A stretch of DNA of 12,342 nt from CAHJXF01 sp038240015 (GTDB lineage: Bacteria; Pseudomonadota; Gammaproteobacteria; Burkholderiales; Burkholderiaceae_D). The stretch covers positions 1-12,342 of the forward strand of contig JBBSEF010000083.1 in the NCBI GenBank assembly GCA_038240015.1. The letters run 5' to 3'. Each line of letters starts with the position of its first letter. The first letter of the stretch is position 1. Shown here piece by piece: positions 6,458-12,342 of this stretch. Below the pieces are notes generated by a model. The model saw only the letters and a program-made list of their open reading frames with translations. It searched no databases and was not told the origin of the DNA. Made by a program: the position numbers and the translations under genes.

Positions 6458-7222
6458 TCAAGCGACATGATCGAGTCGTTCATCGACAAGGCTCGCGCGT
6501 TCGAGGTATTCGCGGATCAGCGGCACGGTGACCGCGCGCTGCTGTTCGAGCGCATAGCGATCGAGCGCGTCGACGATGCGCATCAACGAGCCGAGATCGC
6601 GAGCGAAGTGCGTGAGCAGGTAGCGGCGCACGTCGGGGGCGAGTGCGAAGCCGCGCTCGTCGGCGCGACGCGCGAGCGCGGCATCCTTCGCGTCGTCGTC
6701 GAGTCTGTAGAGCTCGAACGTGAGACCCCATGCGAGGCGCGAACGCAAATCGTCGCGGCCCGGCGCGAGTTCGAGATCGCGTGGGGCTGCATTGCCCGCG
6801 ACGACGATCGCCGCACGCGGGTCCTCGCGCATCGCGTTCAACGCGTGAAAAAGAGCTTCCTGCACGTCAGGAGTCGTCGCTTCGACGTCGTCGATCGCGA
6901 CGAGGCAACGCGGCTGCGAGGGATCGCGGGCGATCGCATCGCGCACGGCTGCGACCGAGATCGAAGGTCCCGCGATCGAAGACGACACCATCGAACGTGC
7001 TGAAAGATAGCGGCCGCCGAGCAATCCGCAAGCCGCGCGCAACAGATGGCTGCGGCCGCTGCCCGCTTCGCCCCAGAGATAGAGGCAGCGTGCCGGCGGA
7101 TCGGCGACGGGCGCCGCGCACAGACGACGTAACGCGGCCAGCGCCTCGGCATTGCGGCCGACGACAAAATTGTCGAGCGTGGGTTGCGGCGGCGGGCCGA
7201 GGTCGAGCAACAGCTGGTTCAT
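6458..7222 (-). CDS. hda: DnaA regulatory inactivator Hda
   Basis: Hda is an AAA+ protein that binds the DNA-loaded sliding clamp and stimulates ATP hydrolysis by DnaA, limiting re-initiation of replication. The start MNQLLLDLG carries the clamp-binding motif QLLLDL (residues 3-8). The AAA+ core follows: Walker A GEAGSGRS (51-58), with Arg in place of the usual Lys as in other Hda proteins; Walker B LVAIDDVE (107-114); sensor I-like VAGNAAP (141-147); DLRSRLAWGL (158-167) with the likely arginine-finger region; and sensor II GSLMRIVDALD (211-221). It lacks a DnaA-type DNA-binding domain. At 254 residues it is about 20 longer than E. coli Hda, mainly at the C-terminus. No clear ribosome-binding site precedes the ATG. 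It lies 37 nt after the AI-2E-family gene, so cotranscription is likely. Confidence 0.93.
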   Translation of the reverse strand: MNQLLLDLGPPPQPTLDNFVVGRNAEALAALRRLCAAPVADPPARCLYLWGEAGSGRSHLLRAACGLLGGRYLSARSMVSSSIAGPSISVAAVRDAIARDPSQPRCLVAIDDVEATTPDVQEALFHALNAMREDPRAAIVVAGNAAPRDLELAPGRDDLRSRLAWGLTFELYRLDDDAKDAALARRADERGFALAPDVRRYLLTHFARDLGSLMRIVDALDRYALEQQRAVTVPLIREYLERASLVDERLDHVA

Positions 7223-7259
7223 GGCGCCGAAGGTAGGGATAGCTGCGCGCGAGTGCGCC

Positions 7260-8432
7260 TCACGTTGCGTCGCGGCCCGCGGGCTTCACGGGCTCGTCGG
7301 CTCGCTCGAGCGCCGCGCGCGTTTGCGTTGGGGTGCGTCGCGTTGTGCGTGCGCCCGCACCGCCACGATAAAAATCGCTTTCGACGTAACGTCGCCGCCA
7401 GTGCTTCAACGCGACCACCAGCACCGCGCTAACCGGCAAGGCAAGCAGGATGCCGAAGAAACCGAACAGCTCGCCGAATGCGAGCAGCGCGAAGATCACC
7501 GCGATCGGATGCAGGCCGATGCTTTCACCTACCAGGCGCGGCACCAGGATCACGGTCTCCAGAACTTGCCCGAGGCCGTACACGACAGCGACCGCGAGAA
7601 AACCGTACAGGTTGCCGAACTGCAGCGTCGCCGCCAACAGAGCGAGCACCAGTCCGGTCGCGAAGCCGGCGTAAGGGATGAACACCAACAGCCCGGTCAG
7701 AAGGCCCACCGGCAACCAGATCTCGAAACCCGCGAGCGCGAGCGCCCCCGAGTAATAGACCGCGAGGATCAGCATCACCAGCACCTGGCCGCGCAGGAAT
7801 TTCGACAGCACGTGATCGATCTCGCCGGCCATCGTTCCGATGCGCGCATGCACGGGGCGCGGGATCAGCGTCGCGAGCCGCGACCACACCATGTGCCAGT
7901 CGACCAGCAGATAGAAGAGCACGATCGCGGCGAGAAACGCGGTGGCCAGGCCTGACAGAGCGGCCGCGCTGCCGATGCGCAAATACGAGAGCGCCGACTT
8001 CGCAACGCTGTCCATCGAAAAGTGCTCGGCGGCGAAACTGCGGACGGCCTGCGCATTGAGTTCGATGTCGATGCCGAACCACGAGGACAGTTTAGGTGCG
8101 AGTCCGGTCTGCATGCGCGTCATCAGCTCGGGCAGCTTGTCGCGCGCCTGAAGGAATTCTTTCTGCAGCACCGGCACGATGATCAGGACCAGGAAGACAA
8201 CGAACGCCAACAGCAGCAGCAGCATCAAGAGCGAGGCCAGCCAGCGCGGCACGCGACGCTTTGCGAGCCAGTCCACGCCGGGGTTGAGGATGTAGCCGAG
8301 GATCGCGGCGAACAGAAACGGTGTGAGGACCGGGGCCAGCAGCCAGAGCAATACGCCGACCGCGCCAACGATGGCAAGCCACACCAGGGTCTGGCGTTGA
8401 ATGAGGGGAATCGGGCTGTCCGGTCGGGTCAT
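7260..8432 (-). CDS. AI-2E family transporter (PerM-like membrane protein)
   Basis: The 390-residue inner-membrane protein has about eight hydrophobic segments: a pair at about residues 16-49, one at about 65-90, a soluble stretch, then a run of helices to about residue 345. It ends in a polar, Arg/Thr-rich cytoplasmic tail. Family hallmarks are FIPYAGF, PRLVGESIGLHPIAVIFALL and ELFGFFGILLALPVSAVLVV. The family is named for an E. coli member implicated in AI-2 export, but members handle different solutes and some act as Na+/H+ antiporters, so a quorum-sensing role is not implied. The ATG at 8432 gives the typical start just before the first helix; the longer in-frame extension is Arg-rich and does not look like this family. 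It is the first gene of the minus-strand run and diverges from purM. No strong ribosome-binding site is visible. Confidence 0.88.
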   Translation of the reverse strand: MTRPDSPIPLIQRQTLVWLAIVGAVGVLLWLLAPVLTPFLFAAILGYILNPGVDWLAKRRVPRWLASLLMLLLLLAFVVFLVLIIVPVLQKEFLQARDKLPELMTRMQTGLAPKLSSWFGIDIELNAQAVRSFAAEHFSMDSVAKSALSYLRIGSAAALSGLATAFLAAIVLFYLLVDWHMVWSRLATLIPRPVHARIGTMAGEIDHVLSKFLRGQVLVMLILAVYYSGALALAGFEIWLPVGLLTGLLVFIPYAGFATGLVLALLAATLQFGNLYGFLAVAVVYGLGQVLETVILVPRLVGESIGLHPIAVIFALLAFGELFGFFGILLALPVSAVLVVALKHWRRRYVESDFYRGGAGARTTRRTPTQTRAALERADEPVKPAGRDAT

Positions 8433-8522
8433 GCAAGTAGAAGCGAGGGTTTCGGTTCGCGGCAAGTCAAAAGAGTGTCGGCGATACCCTCGGTGGCGCG
8501 ATCGATCGGGGCATCGCTGAGA

Positions 8523-8528
8523 TAGAAT
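8523..8528 (+). promoter_or_regulatory. Possible -10 element of a purM promoter
   Basis: TAGAAT in the divergent region matches the sigma-70 -10 consensus at five of six positions. No good -35 hexamer lies 16-18 bp upstream. If used, it would leave a purM leader of roughly 145 nt. Weak call. Confidence 0.25.
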
Positions 8529-8610
8529 GCGCCGCGAGCGACCGGCCGAGCGCCTATGCGCGCAAATGCAAATGCGCCATCTGCGCAGCATCCAACTTTC
8601 GAAGACTTAG

Positions 8611-8628
8611 GGCGCCGCAAAAGGCGCT
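8611..8628 (+). other. Small hairpin in the putative purM leader
   Basis: GGCGCC and GGCGCT, separated by GCAAAA, can form a six-pair stem (five G-C pairs and one G-U). It lies about 50 nt before the purM start. There is no T-run after it and no match to a known purine riboswitch core, so it is only a structural observation. Confidence 0.25.
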
Positions 8629-8678
8629 ACTTTATCAGGCAGCGACCTTTCGCTCGTCCCCATCGACGTCCCCCCGCC

Positions 8679-9734
8679 ATGAATGGACTGTCCTATCGCG
8701 ACGCCGGCGTCGATATCGAGGCCGGCGATGCGCTCGTCGAGAACATCAAGCCGTTCGCGAAACGCACGATGCGGCCGGAGGTGCTTGCCGGCATCGGCGG
8801 GTTCGGCGCGTTGATCGAATTGCCCAAGCGCTATCGCGAGCCGGTCCTGGTTGCGGGCACCGACGGCGTGGGCACCAAGCTCAAACTCGCGTTCGCGATG
8901 CAAAAGCATTCGACCATCGGCATCGATCTGGTCGCGATGAGCGTCAACGACATCCTCGTGCAGGGCGCCGAGCCGCTGTTCTTTCTCGACTACTACGTAT
9001 GCGAGAAGCTCGAGGTCGCGGTGGCGACCGAAGTGATACGCGGCATCGCGGCCGGCTGCGAAGAAGCGGGCTGCGCGCTGATCGGCGGCGAGACGGCCGA
9101 GCATCCGAATGCATTTCCGGCCGGCGAATACGACCTCGCCGGCTTCGCGGTCGGCGTCGTCGAGAAGTCGCTTGCGATCGACGGCAGCGGCATTGCCGAA
9201 GGCGACGCGCTGATCGGCCTCGCATCCAGCGGCCTGCATTCGAACGGCTTCTCGCTGGTTCGAAAGATCGTCGAGCACAGCGGCGCCGAGCTGCATCGCA
9301 GCTTGCCCGCGATGCACGAGCCGCTCGGCGACGCGCTGCTCGCACCGACGCGCATCTACGTCAAGCCGGTGCGCGCGCTGCTGGCGTCGATGCGGGAGAC
9401 GACGCGCGTCAAGGGCATGGCGCACATCACCGGCGGCGGGCTGACAGAGAACACGCACCGCATGTTTCCGCAACATCTGTCGGCGGAGATCGCGCTCGAC
9501 TCGTGGACGCGACCTGCGCTGTTCGACTGGCTGCAACAGCAAGGCGGCGTCACCGACGACGAGATGCTGCGCACCTTCAACTGCGGCATCGGCTTCGTGC
9601 TGGTGGTGGCCGAAGGCGATGCCGACTTTGCGATCGCGCATCTGAACGCGACGGGAGCGCACGCCGCGAACTCGGCAAGACGCATCGGCCGCGTGATCGC
9701 GTCGCGCGGTCGAAGCGAAACGCTCTTCGTTTGA
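8679..9734 (+). CDS. purM: Phosphoribosylformylglycinamidine cyclo-ligase (AIR synthetase)
   Basis: PurM closes the imidazole ring: FGAM plus ATP gives AIR, the fifth step of purine synthesis. The 351-residue protein has the family landmarks: SYRDAGVDIEAGDALV (5-20), GIGGFGAL (38-45), the ATP-binding GTDGVGTKLK (60-69), DLVAMSVNDILVQGAEPLFF, SSGLHSNGFSLVRKI, LLAPTRIYVKPV, HITGGGLTEN and RTFNCGIG. The ATG at 8679 aligns with the usual start; an in-frame ATG at 8556 would add 41 residues that do not resemble the family. No clear Shine-Dalgarno sequence precedes it. Several normally constant positions differ: the usual ETAEMPGMY is ETAEHPNAF (138-146), ENIPR is ENTHR (257-261), and the C-terminal WKIG-type segment is replaced by ARRIG. 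The frame is intact and the ATP site complete, so activity is likely, but this is an unusual PurM. Confidence 0.94.
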   Translation: MNGLSYRDAGVDIEAGDALVENIKPFAKRTMRPEVLAGIGGFGALIELPKRYREPVLVAGTDGVGTKLKLAFAMQKHSTIGIDLVAMSVNDILVQGAEPLFFLDYYVCEKLEVAVATEVIRGIAAGCEEAGCALIGGETAEHPNAFPAGEYDLAGFAVGVVEKSLAIDGSGIAEGDALIGLASSGLHSNGFSLVRKIVEHSGAELHRSLPAMHEPLGDALLAPTRIYVKPVRALLASMRETTRVKGMAHITGGGLTENTHRMFPQHLSAEIALDSWTRPALFDWLQQQGGVTDDEMLRTFNCGIGFVLVVAEGDADFAIAHLNATGAHAANSARRIGRVIASRGRSETLFV

Positions 9735-9748
9735 ATCGCGACATGGAG

Positions 9749-9764
9749 ATGCGGTGCTCCGCAT
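9749..9764 (+). terminator. Weak hairpin after purM
   Basis: ATGCGG and CCGCAT form a perfect six-base-pair stem around a TGCT loop, 15 bp after the purM stop. No T-run follows, so it is not a standard intrinsic terminator. It may mark the 3' end of the purM message or be chance. Confidence 0.2.
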
Positions 9765-9851
9765 GACTTCCGATCACCTCACGACGCATTTTGATGGTAA
9801 GAAATCAAATCCGGATCCGACTGATCGATAGTCCGTTTTTTGCGAGATGTC

Positions 9852-10817
9852 ATGCATGCCACGTATCCCTTGCTTCGCAAGACTAATTTCCCGTCGATAC
9901 GGCGCAATGCGCTCGACACCCTGCAAGTCAATCTGGGCTACCTATGCAACCAGACTTGCAAGCATTGCCATGTCAATGCCGGACCGACTCGCACCGAGAC
10001 GATGGATCAAGAGACCGTCGCATTGGTGTTGCAGGTGCTCGAGGACCGACATCTCGCCACGCTGGACGTGACCGGCGGCGCGCCCGAACTCAATCCCCAT
10101 TTCCGTGGGCTGGTGCGCGCTGCGCGTGCAATCGGCGTTCGCGTGATCGATCGCTGCAACCTGACGGTTCTGTTCGAACCGCAACAAGAGGACCTGGCGA
10201 GTTTTCTCGCAGAGCATCGTGTCGAAGTGACGGCGTCGCTGCCTTGTTATTCGCAGGCGAATGTTGATCAACAACGCGGCGACGGCGTATTCGACAAGAG
10301 CATCGCCGCGTTGCGAAAGTTCAATGCGCTCGGCTATGGACAACCCGACAGCGGCTTGATCCTGAACCTGGTCTATAACCCGCAAGGTCCTTCGTTGCCG
10401 CCGGGTCAACACCAGCTCGAGTCCGATTACAAACGCGAGCTTGCCGATCATTTCGATATCGCATTCAACCAGCTTCATGTATTGGCCAATATGCCGATTC
10501 AGCGCTTTGGCAGCACGCTGATTTCCAAAGGCCAGTTCGTCGACTACATGAAGCTGCTGAAAGAAAACTTCAGCGCCGGCAATCTGGACTCCGTCATGTG
10601 CAAGAACTTGATCAGCGTCGATTGGCTGGGGTTTCTGCACGACTGCGATTTCAATCAGATGTTGGGGATGCCGATGCGGCTTGGCAAGGTGGCGCGTCCG
10701 CATCTACGCGATTTGCTCGGGGCCGATGTGACGGGGTTGCCGATCACGATTGCCGATCACTGCTACGGCTGCACCGCGGGGCAGGGCAGTAGCTGCGGCG
10801 GCGCGCTGGCCGCGTAA
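9852..10817 (+). CDS. arsS: Arsenosugar biosynthesis-type radical SAM protein (ArsS family)
   Basis: The family member studied for arsenic uses SAM to add a 5'-deoxyadenosyl group to dimethylarsenic, on the way to arsenosugars. This 321-residue protein matches the family from end to end: the radical SAM cluster CNQTCKHC (C32, C36, C39) followed by HVNAGP, LDVTGGAPELNPHFR, DRCNLTVL, LPCYSQANVDQQRGDGVF, LVYNPQG with LPPGQ, HVLANMPIQRF, and the DUF3641 end with C250, CDFNQML (C265) and CYGCTAGQGSSCGG (C304, C307, C315). The extra cysteines probably hold an auxiliary Fe-S cluster. Some homologues carry selenocysteine at the position of C315; here it is TGC, cysteine. The ATG at 9852 has a GCGAG purine stretch five bases before it and is preferred to the TTG at 9840. 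The codons look more A/T-rich than in purM by eye. No arsM methyltransferase lies in the window, so the true substrate is open. Confidence 0.87.
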   Translation: MHATYPLLRKTNFPSIRRNALDTLQVNLGYLCNQTCKHCHVNAGPTRTETMDQETVALVLQVLEDRHLATLDVTGGAPELNPHFRGLVRAARAIGVRVIDRCNLTVLFEPQQEDLASFLAEHRVEVTASLPCYSQANVDQQRGDGVFDKSIAALRKFNALGYGQPDSGLILNLVYNPQGPSLPPGQHQLESDYKRELADHFDIAFNQLHVLANMPIQRFGSTLISKGQFVDYMKLLKENFSAGNLDSVMCKNLISVDWLGFLHDCDFNQMLGMPMRLGKVARPHLRDLLGADVTGLPITIADHCYGCTAGQGSSCGGALAA

Positions 10818-10871
10818 CCCGTCGCGCAACGTCACCGGCGCGTCACGCTGCGCGCTGCGGGCCAATCAACC

Positions 10872-12342
10872 ATGCAGCCCAGAAAAATCGCCATCGCGGT
10901 TCTGCTTGTCGCGGCCATAGCGGCCTATTTCTTTTTCGATCTCGGCCGCTATTTCAATCTGGACTTCCTGAAGTCGAGTCAGCAATCGTTCAACGCGTAT
11001 TACCACGCGCATCCGATCCAGACGATTGCGATCTATTTCGCCGCCTACGTTGCAGTCGCCGGCCTGTCGCTGCCCGGCGCGGCGGTGATGACGCTGGCGG
11101 GCGGCGCGCTGTTCGGCCTCGCCCTCGGCACGGTGATCGTATCGTTTGCATCCGCGATCGGCGCCACGCTCGCGATGCTGGTGTCGCGCCATCTGCTGCG
11201 CGACTGGGTCAGGAGCCGCTTCGGCAACAAGCTCAAAGCGATCGATGCGGGAATCGAGCGCGATGGCGCGTTCTATTTGTTCACGCTGCGGCTGGTGCCT
11301 CTCTTCCCGTTCTTTCTCGTCAATCTGCTGATCGGATTGACCGCGCTCGGCGTGTGGCGTTTCTATTGGGTGAGTCAGATCGGCATGCTCGCGGGCACGC
11401 TCGTGTACGTCAATGCGGGAACGCAACTCGCGCAGATCGAGAGCCCGGCCAGTGTGTTGTCGGCCGGCGTGATCGGATCGTTCGTGCTGCTCGGCCTGTT
11501 TCCGCTGGCCGCAAGAAAAGTCTTGCAGTGGTTCAAGGCGCGCAAGGTCTATGCGAAGTGGAAAAGGCCCGCGCGCTTCGACAACAATCTGATCGTGATC
11601 GGCGCGGGCGCGGCGGGTCTGGTCACGTCGTACATCGCAGCCGCCGTCAACGCGAAGGTCACGCTGATCGAGGGCCACAAGATGGGAGGCGACTGCCTGA
11701 ACTTCGGTTGCGTGCCGTCGAAGGCATTGATCCGCTCGGCCGATTTCATCCGACAGGCACGTGATTCGCAAGCGCTCGGCATCGCCAGAGCCGATGTCGA
11801 GTTCGACTTCGCCGATGTGATGAAAAGGATACATCGCATCATCCACACCATCGCGCCGCACGATTCGGTCGAGCGCTATGCCGGTCTGGGCGTGACCGTG
11901 ATCGAAGGCCACGCGAACATCGTTTCGCCATGGGAAGTCGAGGTCGATGGCAAGCGCGTCACGACGCGCGCTATCGTGATCGCAGCGGGCTCGCGTCCCG
12001 TGGTGCCGCCGATTCCCGGGATCGAAGACGTGGGCTATGTCACGTCCGACACGTTGTGGTCGTTGACGGCATTGCCCAGGCGCCTCGTGGTTCTGGGGGG
12101 CGGCCCGATCGGATGCGAACTCGCGCAGGCGTTCGCTCGCTTCGGCAGCGACGTGACCCAGGTGGAAGCGATGCCGCGCCTGATGACCCGTGAAGACCCG
12201 GAAGTGTCCGCGCTGATTGCGAACGCGCTCGCTGCCGACGGAGTCAAGGTGCTGACCGGGCACGAGGCGGTGCGCTGTGAACGCGTCGGCGACGAGAAGC
12301 GTCTGTTCGTCAGGCAGGCCGCTCATGGATCAGAGGCCGAGC
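10872..12342 (+). CDS. TVP38/TMEM64 membrane domain fused to a mercuric-reductase-like FAD disulfide oxidoreductase, 3' end cut
   Basis: One uninterrupted frame of 490 codons runs off the right edge. Residues 1-225 form a TVP38/TMEM64 (DedA-like) membrane domain: a helix at 6-22, GLSLPGAAVMTLAGGALFG (64-82), FYLFTLRLVPLFPFFLVN (134-151), then further helices to about 214. A short basic linker (KARKVYAKWKRPARF) leads to a group I pyridine nucleotide-disulfide oxidoreductase: FAD motif VIGAGAAG (242-249), redox pair GGDCLNFGCVPSK (C275, C280), AAGSRPVVPPIPG (371-383) and NAD(P)H motif VLGGGPIGCELA (407-418). The dimerisation domain would lie past the edge. The expected role is a membrane-anchored NAD(P)H-dependent reductase; the electron acceptor is unknown. 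It starts 54 nt after arsS on the same strand and is probably cotranscribed. No strong ribosome-binding site is visible. Fusions of this layout exist in other bacteria as I recall. Confidence 0.88.
   Translation, partial: MQPRKIAIAVLLVAAIAAYFFFDLGRYFNLDFLKSSQQSFNAYYHAHPIQTIAIYFAAYVAVAGLSLPGAAVMTLAGGALFGLALGTVIVSFASAIGATLAMLVSRHLLRDWVRSRFGNKLKAIDAGIERDGAFYLFTLRLVPLFPFFLVNLLIGLTALGVWRFYWVSQIGMLAGTLVYVNAGTQLAQIESPASVLSAGVIGSFVLLGLFPLAARKVLQWFKARKVYAKWKRPARFDNNLIVIGAGAAGLVTSYIAAAVNAKVTLIEGHKMGGDCLNFGCVPSKALIRSADFIRQARDSQALGIARADVEFDFADVMKRIHRIIHTIAPHDSVERYAGLGVTVIEGHANIVSPWEVEVDGKRVTTRAIVIAAGSRPVVPPIPGIEDVGYVTSDTLWSLTALPRRLVVLGGGPIGCELAQAFARFGSDVTQVEAMPRLMTREDPEVSALIANALAADGVKVLTGHEAVRCERVGDEKRLFVRQAAHGSEAE

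Noticed and set aside
8465..8470. TTGACT on the minus strand as a -35 element for the AI-2E-family gene
   Set aside because: No -10-like hexamer lies 16-18 nt downstream, and transcription would begin almost at the start codon.
8556..8678. Upstream in-frame ATG giving purM a 41-residue N-terminal extension
   Set aside because: The extension is Arg/Pro-rich and unlike PurM, while the ATG at 8679 matches the normal family start.
8607..9764. 385-codon open frame on the minus strand over purM
   Set aside because: Shadow of purM; the product is Arg/Ala/His-rich with no recognisable fold or motif.
10782..10802. Possible selenocysteine at the C-terminal CTAGxGSS motif of the ArsS protein
   Set aside because: The codon is TGC, not TGA, so this is the cysteine form of the family.
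10823..10854. Inverted repeat CGCGCA...TGCGCG between arsS and the fusion gene as a terminator
   Set aside because: The loop is 20 nt, the stem has only six pairs and no T-run follows; such pairs arise by chance in GC-rich DNA.
10866..12326. 486-codon open frame on the minus strand over the TVP38-flavoprotein gene
   Set aside because: The plus frame has conserved FAD, CxxxxC and NAD motifs and membrane helices; the minus frame is charged low-complexity sequence.

Overview
The window is GC-rich, densely packed bacterial DNA. The gene set and order suggest a betaproteobacterium of the Burkholderiaceae type. From memory of such genomes, purM facing away from an AI-2E-family permease, followed by hda, a HAD phosphatase, pcnB, folK, a deoxynucleoside kinase and panB, is a familiar neighbourhood. 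No 16S or other marker is present, so genus is not claimed. No tRNA, rRNA, CRISPR array, phage gene or transposase was found.

Minus-strand block (about 8432 down to 1608). This appears to be one long transcription unit: AI-2E-family permease, hda, HAD-IB phosphatase, pcnB, folK, YbiR-like permease, deoxynucleoside kinase. The gaps are about 30-40 nt except at three places: a 23-nt overlap (HAD/pcnB), a 4-nt ATGA overlap (pcnB/folK), and a 111-nt gap between hda and the HAD gene. That gap is filled by a repeat that can fold into a long hairpin. The block mixes control of replication initiation (Hda), RNA 3'-end metabolism (PcnB), folate synthesis (FolK) and nucleotide salvage. A YbiR-like permease sits between folK and the kinase.

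Left edge (1-1598). panB (pantothenate synthesis, minus strand) is cut by the window edge. It is separated from the kinase by a plus-strand DUF1348 (NTF2-like) gene. The 287 bp between panB and that gene hold a 23-codon ORF and a strong Shine-Dalgarno sequence that serves no visible start, which look like remains of an insertion or deletion.

Plus-strand block (8679-12342). purM (purine synthesis) starts here and carries odd substitutions in motifs that are nearly invariant in the family. It is followed by an ArsS-type radical SAM protein (arsenosugar synthesis family) and then by a gene that runs off the right edge. That last gene encodes a TVP38/TMEM64 (DedA-like) membrane domain fused in frame to a mercuric-reductase-like flavoprotein disulfide oxidoreductase. 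The arsS plus membrane-flavoprotein pair is the least understood part of the window. All other genes are recognisable housekeeping or accessory families.
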